Source: Pelagibius sp048268885 (GTDB taxonomy: Bacteria > Pseudomonadota > Alphaproteobacteria > Kiloniellales > Kiloniellaceae). From it: DNA of 64,000 nucleotides. Made by a program: the position numbers and the translations under genes. Below, one piece after another: positions 44,935-54,164 of this stretch. Under the pieces are notes generated by a model, which ran no database searches, was not told the origin of the DNA, and saw nothing but the letters and a program-made list of their open reading frames with translations. The number at the start of each line of letters is the position of its first letter. The stretch's first letter is position 1. The stretch covers positions 24,348 to 88,347 of the forward strand of contig JBLWUP010000022.1 in assembly GCA_048268885.1 (NCBI GenBank), read 5' to 3'.

Positions 44935-46557
44935 TCACTGGGCATCCTTGGCGTAGACGTAGTCGTAGTGGACGGGAATATGCACCGGATCCACGAAGAT
45001 CCCCTCCGGGCCGGCAAGCCGGGCAGAGCGGATGGTGAAGCGCTGCTCGTTGAAGATCGGCACCCAGGGGGCTTCGTCCTGGATTGCGGTGAAGATCTTC
45101 TTCCACTCCGCGATGCGCGCGTCGGCCTGCGAGGGGTCGGCCATGGAATCGGCCTTCACCGCGCGGGCATCCAGTTCCTCGTTGCAGTACCACGACCAGT
45201 TCCAGCCGCCGGGCACCGCGCCGCCGCAGCCGAGGATCGGGCCGTAGAAGTTGGAGGGATCGGGGAAGTCCGCGATCCAGGCCATGCCGCCCGACCAGAT
45301 CATCGGCGCCTGGTCCTCCTCACCGCCGGCGGCGATGACGTTGGCCTGGGCCAGCGACTTGATCTCCGCCTTGATGCCGACGCCCGCCAGATCCTGCTGG
45401 ATGGCCTGGGCGATGCGCGGCTGGGGATCGGTGTTGGCGACGAAAAGCTCGGTCTCGAAGCCGTCGGCGAAGCCCGCCTCGGCCAGCAAGGCCTTGGCCT
45501 TTTCCGGATCGAAGGAGAAACCCTCGTAGCTCTCGTCATAGCCCGGCATCAGCGGCGGCAGCGGCTGGTTGGCCGGCACCGCGCGCCCGTTGATGATGCG
45601 CACGATGCGGTCCTTGTTGATCGCCATGTTCACCGCCTGGCGCACCTTCAGGTTATCGAAGGGCTTCATCTTCACGTTCATGGTGACGTAGCCGGTGTGC
45701 AACTGGCTGCCTTCGACGATCAGGTCCGCGAACTTGGGATCATTCTTGGTCTGCAGGAACTTCGCCGGCGGGATGCCGTCGCCGGCGATGTCGACCTCGC
45801 CGCGCTCCAGGCGCAGCAGGGCGACGACGGGCTCCTGCCCGACCTCGAAGACGATCTGGTCGAGACGCGGCAGGCCCTCGTGGTAGTAGTCGGCATTGCG
45901 CTCGAAGACCACGCGCTGGCCCAGGGTCCATTCCGCCAGCTTGTAGGCCCCAGTGCCGACCGGATGCTTACCGAAGTCGGCGCCGTACTTCTCGGTCTCC
46001 TCGGAGGGGACCACGTGAGCGAAGTTCAGGGCCATGACGTGCAGGAAGGTGGCGTCCGGACGCGACAGCACGATCTTCACCGTCGAGTCGTCGACCGCTT
46101 CGACGCCTTCCAGGCCGTCGGCATCGCCCGTCGAGGCGGCGTCGAAGCCCTTGATGGCGGCGAAAAAGCCGGCGCCGGGGCTCTGGGTCGCCGGGTTCAC
46201 CACGCGCTCCAGCGAGTACTTCACGTCCACGGCCGTCATCTCGCGGCCGTTGTGGAATTTCACGCCCTCACGCAGCTTGAAGGTATAGGTGAGGCCGTCG
46301 TCGGAGATCTCGTAGCTCTCCGCCAGGTCCGGCACCAGCTCGGTCGTGCCCGGCTTGTAGTCCATGAGGCCGTCGAAGAGGCTCTTGATCATCGACCAGT
46401 TCTGCCAATCGTACCCGATCGCCGGGTCCAGCGTGGACACGTCGTCCTTGTAGGTGACGGTCATGGAGCCGCCCTGCTTGACCTGGGCTTGGGCCGGGGT
46501 CAACGCCGTAGCGGACAGCAGCAGTGCCGCCGCGCCTGCGAGCAACCATTTTTTCAT
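44935..46557 (-). CDS. Family 5 periplasmic binding protein (DppA/OppA type)
   Basis: Solute-binding protein of 540 aa. Sec signal peptide MKKWLLAGAAALLLSATAL ending at AQA; ATG 46557 is chosen because GGGAGAAG lies 5 bases upstream, although the frame is open from 46596. The mature protein starts with KQGGSMTVTYKDDVSTLDP and has YTFKLREGVKFHNGREMTAVDVKYSLERV, the family 5 signature region. It delivers its ligand (peptide, amide or similar) to the two permeases encoded just upstream. Confidence 0.92.
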   Translation of the reverse strand: MKKWLLAGAAALLLSATALTPAQAQVKQGGSMTVTYKDDVSTLDPAIGYDWQNWSMIKSLFDGLMDYKPGTTELVPDLAESYEISDDGLTYTFKLREGVKFHNGREMTAVDVKYSLERVVNPATQSPGAGFFAAIKGFDAASTGDADGLEGVEAVDDSTVKIVLSRPDATFLHVMALNFAHVVPSEETEKYGADFGKHPVGTGAYKLAEWTLGQRVVFERNADYYHEGLPRLDQIVFEVGQEPVVALLRLERGEVDIAGDGIPPAKFLQTKNDPKFADLIVEGSQLHTGYVTMNVKMKPFDNLKVRQAVNMAINKDRIVRIINGRAVPANQPLPPLMPGYDESYEGFSFDPEKAKALLAEAGFADGFETELFVANTDPQPRIAQAIQQDLAGVGIKAEIKSLAQANVIAAGGEEDQAPMIWSGGMAWIADFPDPSNFYGPILGCGGAVPGGWNWSWYCNEELDARAVKADSMADPSQADARIAEWKKIFTAIQDEAPWVPIFNEQRFTIRSARLAGPEGIFVDPVHIPVHYDYVYAKDAQ

Positions 46558-46633
46558 GTTACTTCTCCCTGTTCTGAAATTGACCGAACGCCGCATGGCG
46601 TTCCTCCCCTTGCTTCACTTACTTATGCTTTCT

Positions 46634-47554
46634 TCACCTCAGTTTAATTCTGGGATCGATAAAGAGCGCCACCACGTCGGCGACCAGGTTGCCGATCACG
46701 ATGGCGCAGGCGGCCACCAGGGTGACGCCCATGATGATGGGAATGTCGACGCGCTGAATCGCCTGCCAGGCGAGCTGGCCGATACCGGGCCAGCCGAAGA
46801 CCGATTCGACGACCACGATCCCGCTCATCAGGATACCGATGTCGATGCCGACCATGGCGACCACCGGCAGCAGCGCGTTGGGCACCGCATGGCGCAGCAC
46901 GACCCGCCCCTTGCTGAGCCCCTTGGCCCGCGCGGTGCGCACGAAATCCTGCTGCAGCACGTCCAGCATGGAAGAGCGCATCATGCGCGCATACCAGCCG
47001 GCGCCGAGAAAGCCGAGAGTCAGGGCCGGCAGCACCAGGTGCTGCGGCGTGCCGTAACCGCTCAAAGGAAACCAGCCGAGCCAGTAGGCGAAGACGTAGA
47101 TCAGCAGGATGCCGACCACGAACTGCGGCGCCGATACGCCGACGAAGGAGAAGACCATGAGGCCCTGGTCCAGGTTCGTGCGGCGGCGCACCGCGGCGAC
47201 GATGCCGACGGTCAGGCCGATCAGCAGTTCGGCGAAGATGCCCGCCGCCATGAGCAGCAGGCTGGCCGGCAGGCGCGAGGCGATGAGCGTGTTGACCTCG
47301 GTCTTCTGGATGTAGGAGCGGCCGAGGTCGCCCTGCAGCAGGCCGCCGAGGTAGCGCAGGTAACGCTCGTAGAACGGCAGGTTGAGGCCGAGCTGCTCGC
47401 GGATGCTCTCCACCGTCGCGGCGGTGGCGCTGCGCCCGGCGATTTGCCGCGCGGGATCGGCCGGCAGCAGGTAGAGCAGCACGAAGGTCACCAGACTGAT
47501 GCCGAGCAGGATGAGGGCCGCGCCAAAAAGGCGCCTGAGCAGATAGGCCGCCAT
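46634..47554 (-). CDS. Peptide-type ABC permease (DppB family)
   Basis: Permease of 306 aa beginning MAAYLLRRLFGAALILLGI, with six helices and the EAA-type loop FVRTARAKGLSKGRVVLRHAVPNALLP. The frame is open upstream, but ATG at 47554 overlapping the stop of the previous permease gene (TGATG) is the coupled start and fits the family length. It pairs with the DppC-type permease. Confidence 0.92.
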   Translation of the reverse strand: MAAYLLRRLFGAALILLGISLVTFVLLYLLPADPARQIAGRSATAATVESIREQLGLNLPFYERYLRYLGGLLQGDLGRSYIQKTEVNTLIASRLPASLLLMAAGIFAELLIGLTVGIVAAVRRRTNLDQGLMVFSFVGVSAPQFVVGILLIYVFAYWLGWFPLSGYGTPQHLVLPALTLGFLGAGWYARMMRSSMLDVLQQDFVRTARAKGLSKGRVVLRHAVPNALLPVVAMVGIDIGILMSGIVVVESVFGWPGIGQLAWQAIQRVDIPIIMGVTLVAACAIVIGNLVADVVALFIDPRIKLR

Positions 47555-48402
47555 CAGGTCCTGCCCTTCTGCTTGGGGTCGAGGATGTCGCGCAGCGCGT
47601 CGCCCACCACGTTGAACGACAGCGCCAGCATCAGGATCGCCGCGCCGGGAATGAAAACCAGCCAGGGCGCCGAAGTGAAGTAGGTCTGGTTCTCGAAGAT
47701 GATGTTGCCCCAACTCGGCGTCGGCGGCTGCACGCCGATGCCGAGAAAGCTGAGCGTCGCCTCCAGCAGCACGGTGGTGGCGATGCCCAGCGTCGCCCAG
47801 ACCACCATGGTGGAGACCAGGTGCGGCGCGATGTGCTGCACCAGGATGCGCAGGCGCGAGGCGCCCAGGCTGCGCTCGGCCTCGACGAAGTCGCGCTCCG
47901 AAAGCGAGATCGTCTCGGTGTAGATGACCCGCGCGACCTGTACCCAGTTCACCATGGCGATGACCAGGGCGACGATCCACAGGCTGGGCGTGAAGATCGC
48001 CGCCAGCACGATGGCCAGCAGCAGCGCCGGGAAGGCCATCATCAGGTCGGTGAAGCGCATGAGCACCGTGCCGACGAAGCCGCGCAGGAAGCCGGCGGTG
48101 ATGCCGATGGCCGCGCCGATCAGCACGGCGACCCCGTTGGCGACGATGCCGATGACCAGAGAGGTGCGCGCGCCGTAGACCAGGCGCGAGAAGAGGTCGC
48201 GCCCCAGCAGGTCAGTGCCGAGAACGAAGCTCCCGCCCGGCGGCAGGGGCGCCCCTTCCAGGGTCAGACCTTCGAACAGTTGGTCGTCGGGCGCGTAGGG
48301 CGTGATGACCGGCGCCAGCAGGGCCATGACCACGATCACCGCGATCACCACGAGCCCGAAAACGGCGAGCTTGCGCCGCAACAGCTCCCGCAGAACCCTC
48401 AT
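47554..48402 (-). CDS. Peptide-type ABC permease (DppC family)
   Basis: Permease of 282 aa from ATG 48402 (MRVLRELLRRKLAVFGL); GAGGGG lies 7 bases upstream, and an in-frame ATG at 48438 would overlap the ANTAR gene. Helices alternate with the loop DFVEAERSLGASRLRILVQHIAPHLVS that docks onto the ATPase. GGSFVLGTDLLGRDLFSRLVYGARTSL is the DppC family signature. Translationally coupled to the DppB-type gene. Confidence 0.92.
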   Translation of the reverse strand: MRVLRELLRRKLAVFGLVVIAVIVVMALLAPVITPYAPDDQLFEGLTLEGAPLPPGGSFVLGTDLLGRDLFSRLVYGARTSLVIGIVANGVAVLIGAAIGITAGFLRGFVGTVLMRFTDLMMAFPALLLAIVLAAIFTPSLWIVALVIAMVNWVQVARVIYTETISLSERDFVEAERSLGASRLRILVQHIAPHLVSTMVVWATLGIATTVLLEATLSFLGIGVQPPTPSWGNIIFENQTYFTSAPWLVFIPGAAILMLALSFNVVGDALRDILDPKQKGRT

Positions 48403-48418
48403 AGCCGGCCCCTCATAC

Positions 48419-49033
48419 TCAGCGGAGGCCTCCGCCATGGCGGCGCCGAGGCAGCAGGGCCCGCAAGCTGACCTCGTCGGCCGCCGCGCAGAAGGCTTCC
48501 ACCGTCATGCGCCGCTGCATGGCGGCGGCGCGCAGGAAGGCGAAGGCCTTGTCCTCGTCGAGTTCGCCCAGGCGCATGACGGTGAGCACCGCGCGGATCA
48601 CTTCCGGGCGCAGCTTGAGGCGCGCCTTCAGGGCCTCGATGCGCGCGTCCTGTTCCTGGCGCTGCGCGAAGCTGTGGCTGGCCAGCACCAGGGCGCTGTA
48701 GACGCCGCTCGACTGCAGCGGCTTGATGAGGTGCGAGGAAATGCCTTGCGCCAGCACCCATTCCAGGCGGCCCGGCGCCTCCGATCGCATGAGCGCGATG
48801 AGCGGGACCGGCGGCTGGCCGGCCGGCCAGGGAAAGAGGCCGTCGTAGCCGCTGTCGCCGTCGAAGAAGACCGCCTTCACCTCCGGGTCGAGCACCTCCA
48901 GCTTCGGCCAGGCGAAGTCCGCGGTGACGCCGAAGCGTTCCAGCTGGCGGGCCAGGCGCTGCATGCCCGCGTCCTGGCGGTGCAGGACGACCACTTTCCA
49001 GCCGCGGAAGTTCGGGGTGAGGAAGGCGCTCAT
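48419..49033 (-). CDS. amiR: ANTAR-domain transcription antiterminator (AmiR-like)
   Basis: RNA-binding regulator of 204 aa. Residues about 10-130 form a degenerate receiver-like domain without an evident phospho-site. A coiled coil (about 135-155) and the three-helix ANTAR domain (about 140-200: IEALKARLKLRPEVIRAVLTVM, LDEDKAFAFLRAAAMQRRMTV) follow. In Pseudomonas AmiR is held silent by AmiC and, when amide binds AmiC, lets polymerase pass a leader terminator. The gene overlaps the AmiC-like gene by 4 bases, and a matching leader is found at 50244-50321. Confidence 0.9.
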   Translation of the reverse strand: MSAFLTPNFRGWKVVVLHRQDAGMQRLARQLERFGVTADFAWPKLEVLDPEVKAVFFDGDSGYDGLFPWPAGQPPVPLIALMRSEAPGRLEWVLAQGISSHLIKPLQSSGVYSALVLASHSFAQRQEQDARIEALKARLKLRPEVIRAVLTVMRLGELDEDKAFAFLRAAAMQRRMTVEAFCAAADEVSLRALLPRRRHGGGLR

Positions 49034-50232
49034 TTCACCACCCTCAAATGCGAAGCGGCCAAATGCGCGCCGGCGGGCCGGGCCGCGGCGGCGCGGCTGA
49101 CCTCGGCGCCGAATGCGCGGGCATCGAAGTCGACCAGATAGGGATCGGCGATGATCGGCCTCTCGGCCGCCTCGATCACCTTGAAGCCGCCGTCGGCGTC
49201 GACCCGTCCGATATAGGGCGTCAGCGCCGCGTGGTTGGTGAGATTGTCGATATGCAGGGTGCCGAGCGGCGTTTCCAGCGACAGGTCGTAGAGCGCTTCC
49301 TTCACCGCTTCGCTGTCGTCGCTGCCGCAGGCGAGGATCGCCTCGGCCAGCAGCTTCACGGCGATGTAGCTGTTCACCAGATAGACAGAATTGCGGCGCT
49401 CCAGGCCGAAGCGCGCCGCGACACGCTGGCGGAAGGCTTGGCTCCCAGCGGTTTCCAGGCTGTCAAAATAGATCGCGGTGGAGATGAGGCCCTCGGCCGC
49501 CGGCCCGATGCTGTCCAGCTCCGCCTCGGTCAGGTTGCAGCTCACCACCGGGCAGTGCTCCGGCGCGAGGGCGATATCCGTCTCGGCCGCCTGGTGGTAG
49601 GCGCTCAGGAAAGCATAGCTGGTCGTGCCGACCAGGTTGTTCAGCACGATGTCGGGCTGCTGCTCGCGGATGTCGTCGATCAGGCGCTCGACGTCCTGGG
49701 AGGAGAAGGGCAGGTACTTCTCCCCGACCACTTCCCCGCCGGAGGCCTGGACCAGCTCGCGCGCCGTGCGGTTGGTCTCCCAGCCCCAGATGTAGTTGGA
49801 GCCGAGGAGGTAAACCCGCTTGCCGTAGCGCGGCAGCAGGTAGCGGAACAGGGGCACGATGTGCTGGTTCGGGCAGGCGCCGGTGTAGATGACGTTCTCG
49901 CAGCACTCGTAGCCCTCGTAGGGGCACATGTACCACAGCAGCGCGTCGTACTTCTCGATGATGGGGATCACCTCCTTGCGGCCGATGGAGGTGATGGTGC
50001 CGATGATATGGCGGCAGCCGCGCTCGCGCAGCATGGCCTCGCTGAGCGCGTGGTAGCGGTCGATGTCGGCGCCGGGGTCCTCGATCTCCGCCCGGAAGGT
50101 GAAGGGATAGCGCGGGTCGGCGTTGACCTCTTCCAGGCCGAGACGCGCCCCGTCCAGGCAGGCCTGCCCGATCAGGCTGTAGGTCCCGGTGACCGAATAC
50201 AGAATCCCGAGTGGGATCTCCCCTGACGACAA
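49030..50232 (-). CDS. amiC: AmiC-like amide sensor (type I periplasmic-binding-protein fold)
   Basis: Protein of 400 aa of the Leu/amide-binding fold with no signal peptide, so cytoplasmic like AmiC. PLGILYSVTGTYSLIGQACLDGARLGLEEVN at the start, CPYEGYECCENVIYTGACPNQHIVP and LLGSNYIWGWETNRTARELV are AmiC/FmdD features (each seen as consecutive blocks). TTG at 50232 is the likely start: GGGAGAGGG precedes it. The frame is open to an ATG at 50268, but that ATG lies inside the leader terminator stem. It should sequester the ANTAR protein until amide binds. Confidence 0.88.
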   Translation of the reverse strand: MSSGEIPLGILYSVTGTYSLIGQACLDGARLGLEEVNADPRYPFTFRAEIEDPGADIDRYHALSEAMLRERGCRHIIGTITSIGRKEVIPIIEKYDALLWYMCPYEGYECCENVIYTGACPNQHIVPLFRYLLPRYGKRVYLLGSNYIWGWETNRTARELVQASGGEVVGEKYLPFSSQDVERLIDDIREQQPDIVLNNLVGTTSYAFLSAYHQAAETDIALAPEHCPVVSCNLTEAELDSIGPAAEGLISTAIYFDSLETAGSQAFRQRVAARFGLERRNSVYLVNSYIAVKLLAEAILACGSDDSEAVKEALYDLSLETPLGTLHIDNLTNHAALTPYIGRVDADGGFKVIEAAERPIIADPYLVDFDARAFGAEVSRAAAARPAGAHLAASHLRVVK

Positions 50233-50243
50233 CGCCCTCTCCC

Positions 50244-50297
50244 AAAACGAAAAACGCCCCGCAGCCATGCCCTGCGGTCAGGGCGGCTCTGGGGCGT
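50244..50297 (-). terminator. Leader intrinsic terminator in front of the amiC-like gene
   Basis: On the minus strand ACGCCCC pairs with GGGGCGT (7 bp), then AGCC with GGCT and GCCCTG with CAGGGC around the loop ACCG, followed by TTTTTCGTTTT. The stem plus U-tract ends one base before the ribosome-binding site of the TTG start at 50232. A terminator placed before the first gene needs an antitermination mechanism. Confidence 0.85.
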
Positions 50298-50321
50298 CAT
50301 TGCCTCTTGCGGTCTATCCGC
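50293..50321 (-). promoter_or_regulatory. ANTAR-type tandem hairpin antiterminator
   Basis: Second hairpin GGC-AATGAC-GCC has a six-base loop with A at position 1 and G at position 4, the ANTAR RNA rule. Four bases upstream GCGG-ATAGA-CCGC forms the first hairpin; its loop has A1 and G4 but is five bases if fully paired (ATAGAC with one unpaired G otherwise). The 3' arm of the second hairpin lies within the first arm of the terminator, so the two are mutually exclusive. Confidence 0.75.
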
Positions 50322-50769
50322 TATGTCGTTTGACGCGCCGCCGGGCGGCACTTGACCATTGAGTTTTGACCAATCGGGAGAAGCTGTCAAATCCCTAGGC
50401 GTTCGGCGGAAAAGCGGCGCCGCGTGACCGTTGGCAGGCGTATTATCCGGCGGGCCCGCCGGCCCCCGGCCCAGCCACCCGGCCCAGCCACCCGGCAAAG
50501 TCGAGTTCGACGCCCCGATGCGCGCCAGTGGCGCAGGCGGCGCGCAGCACCGATGGGGCGCTGACGGCCTGTGATCTTTTTCGGACGGCCGAGGGCGGCG
50601 AACCGCGGTCTTTCGACCAAGGGCAGATAAGATCTTGCGATTACGCAACTTGTGCGCCCGGCTTTTCGCCAAATGCTCCGACAGTCCTCCCTAAATTGTG
50701 CGGCTAGGACCATAGTCTGAATATTCAAGCCATGTTATCTCTGTTCTTCGTGTCAGCGGGGAAAATGAC
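50322..50769. other. Divergent promoter region between the amide and cytochrome operons
   Basis: No gene is seen in these 448 bases. The left part must hold the promoter for the minus-strand amiC leader; TTGACCA occurs twice 14 bases apart (50352-50358 and 50366-50372), perhaps a regulator site. The middle has a 13-bp tandem repeat (50465-50490). The right, AT-richer part (about 50630-50760) should carry the plus-strand promoter of the flavoprotein-cytochrome operon. Confidence 0.45.
50465..50490. repeat. 13-bp tandem duplication
   Basis: CCCGGCCCAGCCA appears twice without a gap, followed by a partial third copy CCCGGC. Located in the long divergent intergenic region; no function suggested beyond replication slippage. 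Confidence 0.8.
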
Positions 50770-52167
50770 ATGGCTGTCTCTACAGACGACACCTTCCTGC
50801 ACGAAGACAACGCAGCGCTGATCTTCCAGCCGTTGAAATTCCGGGGGCTGGAGGTCAAGAACCGGCTGTTCCGCTCCAACCTCTCCGGCATGTTCGACGA
50901 CTACAACGGCCACGGCGGCAACGCGCGGCTGAACTGGGAGGAGAAGTTCGCCAAGGGCGGCGTCGGCGCCATCATCTCCTCCTACACCCCCGTCGCCGTG
51001 CGCGGGCGCATCCTCACGCGCTACGCCATGATCGACAACGACGACAAGATCCCTTTCTGGCGCGCGGTGGGCGAGCGCGTCCATCGTCACGACTGCAAGT
51101 TCATCATGCAGCTCAGCCATTCCGGCCGGCAGCAGGACCTGGGCGGCGTCGAGAACCTGCACAAGGTGGCGCTCAGCTCGACCGACAAGAAGGACTATTT
51201 CCACGGCATCCTCTGCAAGGCGATGACGGTGGAGGAGATCCACCAGGTGGTCGAGCAGTTCGCCCAGGGCGCGCGGCGCGCCCGTGAGGCCGGCCTGGAC
51301 GGGGTCGAGCTGCACGGCGCCAACGGCTATCTCATCACCCAGTTCCTCAGCTCCGGCATCAACGACCGCAAGGACGACTACGGCGGCTCCTGGGAGAACC
51401 GCAGCCGCTTCGTGCTGGAGATCGTGCGCGCCATCCGCCGCGAAGTTGGCCCCGACTTCCATCTGCAGATGAAGATCAACGCCGTCGACCATAACGACTG
51501 GCTCTATCCCTGGCAGAAGAAGGGCAACGATCTGGAGGAGACCAAGAAGATCTGCCGCGTGCTGCTGGACGGCGGCAAGGGCGTGGATTCCTTCCACATC
51601 TCCAGCGGCTCGACCTTCCCGCACCCGCGCAATCCGCCGGGCACCCTGCCCGAGCTCGGCCTGGTGCGCTGGTACGACGGCATGCTGTCCCAGGGCGTGC
51701 GCACACATCTGAACTACTGGATCTTCAGCCACCGGCTGACCGCAAAGCTGTTCATCGCGCTGTGGAAATGGCGGCGCGGCAAGATCATCGAGGGCATCAA
51801 CGCGGCCTACGCCAAGGAAATCCGCGAGGACATCCGCCAGGTCGATCCGGAGATCAAGGTGCTCTGCACCGGCGGCTTCCAGCACGCCAGCGCGATCGCC
51901 GGCGCGATCCGCGAGGGCGCCTGCGACGGCGTCACCATCGGCCGTCCGCTGATCGCCAACAACGACCTGCCGAAGATCCTGCGCCAGTCCGAAGGACCGG
52001 TCGCCGGCAAGGCCTGCACCTACTGCAACAAGTGTCTGCTGAACGACATCGAGAACCCGCTCGGCTGCTACGAGCTGTCGCGCTACGACGGCAACAGCTT
52101 CGAGGAACGCTACGACAAGATGATCGGGGAAGTGATGTCGGTTTACGATCCCCCGACCTTCCGCTGA
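50770..52167 (+). CDS. Old-yellow-enzyme-like NADH:flavin oxidoreductase with a cysteine cluster
   Basis: FMN TIM-barrel protein of 465 aa. Active-site histidine and neighbours in DGVELHGANGYLITQFLSSGIN; barrel C-terminal phosphate-binding region VLCTGGFQHASAIAGAIREG with TIGRPLIANNDL. C416, C419, C422 and C433 (CTYCNKC then NPLGC) resemble the [4Fe-4S] ligands of 2,4-dienoyl-CoA reductase-type enzymes. The C-terminal FAD/NADPH domain of those enzymes is absent. It is the first gene of the operon; the cytochrome gene follows after 24 bases. Reduction of an activated C=C bond is the family reaction; substrate unknown. Confidence 0.9.
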   Translation: MAVSTDDTFLHEDNAALIFQPLKFRGLEVKNRLFRSNLSGMFDDYNGHGGNARLNWEEKFAKGGVGAIISSYTPVAVRGRILTRYAMIDNDDKIPFWRAVGERVHRHDCKFIMQLSHSGRQQDLGGVENLHKVALSSTDKKDYFHGILCKAMTVEEIHQVVEQFAQGARRAREAGLDGVELHGANGYLITQFLSSGINDRKDDYGGSWENRSRFVLEIVRAIRREVGPDFHLQMKINAVDHNDWLYPWQKKGNDLEETKKICRVLLDGGKGVDSFHISSGSTFPHPRNPPGTLPELGLVRWYDGMLSQGVRTHLNYWIFSHRLTAKLFIALWKWRRGKIIEGINAAYAKEIREDIRQVDPEIKVLCTGGFQHASAIAGAIREGACDGVTIGRPLIANNDLPKILRQSEGPVAGKACTYCNKCLLNDIENPLGCYELSRYDGNSFEERYDKMIGEVMSVYDPPTFR

Positions 52168-52191
52168 GCGCCACCTGCCGGGAACACCGCC

Positions 52192-53715
52192 ATGGATGAA
52201 CGTCTGACACCGGTCGAGCGCTACCAAAAACGGCAGTGGTGGATCCGCTTCTGGGTCATCCTCGCCCTCCTGCTCGCGGTGCTCTACTGGCTGGTCTTCG
52301 AGAACAGCTATGTCGTCGCCCACGAGGACGACCGCGACCACTTTCTCTACGGTTCGATCGGCAGCGAGACCGCCAGCGGCCTGCCGACCTGGATCTTCAA
52401 GGCGCTGCCCAAGCTGTATGAGGAGGAGCTGGGCCCCGGCGGCTACCGCCGCTTCGGCTTTCTTTACGCGACTCCCGACGACGACCTGCCGATCGGCGTG
52501 TCGCGCCGCGTGGTCTCCGGCATCGAGCGAGTCTGGCTGAACTGCTCGATCTGCCATGTCGGCACCTGGCGCGAGGCACCGAACGGCGAGCGGCACCTCA
52601 TCTACGGCGCGCCGTCGAACAACCTGAAGCTCTATGCTTTCATCCAGTTCCTGCGCCGTGCAGCCGTCGACAACCGCTTCAACGCCGAGAACCTGATCGC
52701 CGCGATCAACAGCGAGGAGGTCGGCGGCGACCTCGGCCCGCTCGACCGCCTGCTCTACCGTACGATCATCGTCGACCGGGTGCGCCAGGGCCTGCTGGCG
52801 GTGCGCGGCCAGCTTGCCTTCATGGACCGTCAGCACGACTGGGGGCCCGGCCGGGTCGACACCTTCAACCCCTACAAGGCCATCCAGTTCAATTTCCCCA
52901 TGGGCCCGGAAGCGATCGACGACGTCGCCCTGAACGGCAGTTCCGACTACCCCTCGGTCTGGCAGCAGCGCCCGCGCGAAGGGATGCAGCTGCACTGGGA
53001 CGGCAACAACACCTCGGTCGCCGAGCGCAACCTCTCCGCCGCGCTGGGCGCGGGCGTGACCCCGGTGACGGTCGACCGCCCGCGCATCCACCGCGTCGCG
53101 GACTGGCTGCTGGACCTGGAGGCGCCGCCCTTCCCGAAGCCCGAGGCCATCGACCAGGCCCGCGCCGCCGAAGGCCGCCGCCTCTACGCGCGCAGCTGCG
53201 CCGCCTGCCACGGCATGGGGGATGATGACGGCTACGACTACGACACCGACCGCCATCCGAGGCTCGGCAAGGTCGTGGCGCTGGACCGGATCGGCACCGA
53301 CCGCGGGCGCTGGGCCTCCTACGACGAAGGCTTCGCCGCCGCCCAGAACCTGCTGTACAGCGGCTATCCCTGGCGCTTCAGCCACTTCCGCAAGACCGCC
53401 GGCTACGCCAACCATCCGCTGGACGGCATCTGGGCGCGCTCGCCCTACCTGCACAACGGCTCGGTCCCGACCCTGCGCGACCTGCTGGAGCCGGCCGCCC
53501 GCCGCCCCGCCGAGTGGCTGCGCGGCAGCGACGTCTATGACTTCGCGAAAGTCGGCTACCGCGCCGACGGCACGGGCGCGGCGCTGGAAGAACTCTTCCA
53601 CTACGACACCGCCGTACCCGGCAACTCCAACCGCGGCCACGAGGGACGCCTCTACGGCACCGAGCTCAGCCCGGCGGAGAAGGACGCCCTCGTCGAGTAC
53701 ATGAAGACGCTATGA
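52192..53715 (+). CDS. Membrane-anchored dihaem cytochrome c (RoxA/dihaem peroxidase group), first of three
   Basis: Protein of 507 aa with an N-terminal anchor helix (about 17-37) and a periplasmic body. Two haem sites: CSICH at 118-122 and CAACH at 336-340. Shared family blocks are WGPGRVDTFNPYK (217-229), LHWDGNNTS and the C-terminal LDGIWARSPYLHNGSVPTL, YDTAVPGNSNRGHEG and ALVEYMKTL, as in RoxA rubber oxygenase and related dihaem proteins. It could pass electrons or act as an oxygenase/peroxidase; the sequence alone does not say. Its stop overlaps the start of the 4-TM gene by 4 bases. Confidence 0.85.
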   Translation: MDERLTPVERYQKRQWWIRFWVILALLLAVLYWLVFENSYVVAHEDDRDHFLYGSIGSETASGLPTWIFKALPKLYEEELGPGGYRRFGFLYATPDDDLPIGVSRRVVSGIERVWLNCSICHVGTWREAPNGERHLIYGAPSNNLKLYAFIQFLRRAAVDNRFNAENLIAAINSEEVGGDLGPLDRLLYRTIIVDRVRQGLLAVRGQLAFMDRQHDWGPGRVDTFNPYKAIQFNFPMGPEAIDDVALNGSSDYPSVWQQRPREGMQLHWDGNNTSVAERNLSAALGAGVTPVTVDRPRIHRVADWLLDLEAPPFPKPEAIDQARAAEGRRLYARSCAACHGMGDDDGYDYDTDRHPRLGKVVALDRIGTDRGRWASYDEGFAAAQNLLYSGYPWRFSHFRKTAGYANHPLDGIWARSPYLHNGSVPTLRDLLEPAARRPAEWLRGSDVYDFAKVGYRADGTGAALEELFHYDTAVPGNSNRGHEGRLYGTELSPAEKDALVEYMKTL

Positions 53716-54164
53716 GCAAGCGCGACCCCCAATCCCTCTCGCTCTGGATCGCCAGGCACAGCTTTTTCGTCTGGCTCGGCATCCTGTTGAACATGTTCTT
53801 CGTCGTGCCCCTGCTGCTGTATCCCTTGTGGGCCCTCGACCTGCTCGGCATTCCACCGGTCAACCCGCTCTGGCCGCGCATCGGCGGGCTGCTGCTGCTG
53901 ATCATCAGCACTTTCTACATCCCGCCGACCATCGACCTGGAACGCTACCGGGCGATGGCCTGGCTGGCGATCTTCCCGTCGCGGACTTTCGGCGCGACCT
54001 TCTTCTTCCTCGCCGTCTTCGTCTTCGGCCAGCCGCTCGGCTACATCTCGATCCTGCTGGTCGACGCCTTCATCGGCCTGGCGACCCTCATCTGCCTCAC
54101 CCGCGTGACGGCGCTGGAGCGCGCCAGGGGGCCGGCCGGCGCCTGGATCGGGGACGCGTCATGA
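53712..54164 (+). CDS. Four-helix membrane protein between the cytochrome genes
   Basis: Protein of 150 aa, almost wholly hydrophobic, with four likely helices (about 18-40, 52-72, 85-105 and 108-130) and no cysteine pairs or haem motifs. I do not recognise a named family. It overlaps both dihaem cytochrome genes by 4 bases (ATGA on each side), so it is made in step with them and is probably the membrane partner or quinone-side subunit of the complex. That role is inferred. Confidence 0.8.
   Translation: MSKRDPQSLSLWIARHSFFVWLGILLNMFFVVPLLLYPLWALDLLGIPPVNPLWPRIGGLLLLIISTFYIPPTIDLERYRAMAWLAIFPSRTFGATFFFLAVFVFGQPLGYISILLVDAFIGLATLICLTRVTALERARGPAGAWIGDAS

Noticed and set aside
50266..50268. 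ATG as start of the AmiC-like gene
   Set aside because: It lies inside the terminator stem with no ribosome site, whereas TTG 50232 follows GGGAGAGGG and gives the usual AmiC length.
50725..53640. 971-codon open frame on the minus strand
   Set aside because: Antisense to the OYE and first cytochrome genes; Ala/Val/Gly-rich product with no recognisable fold.
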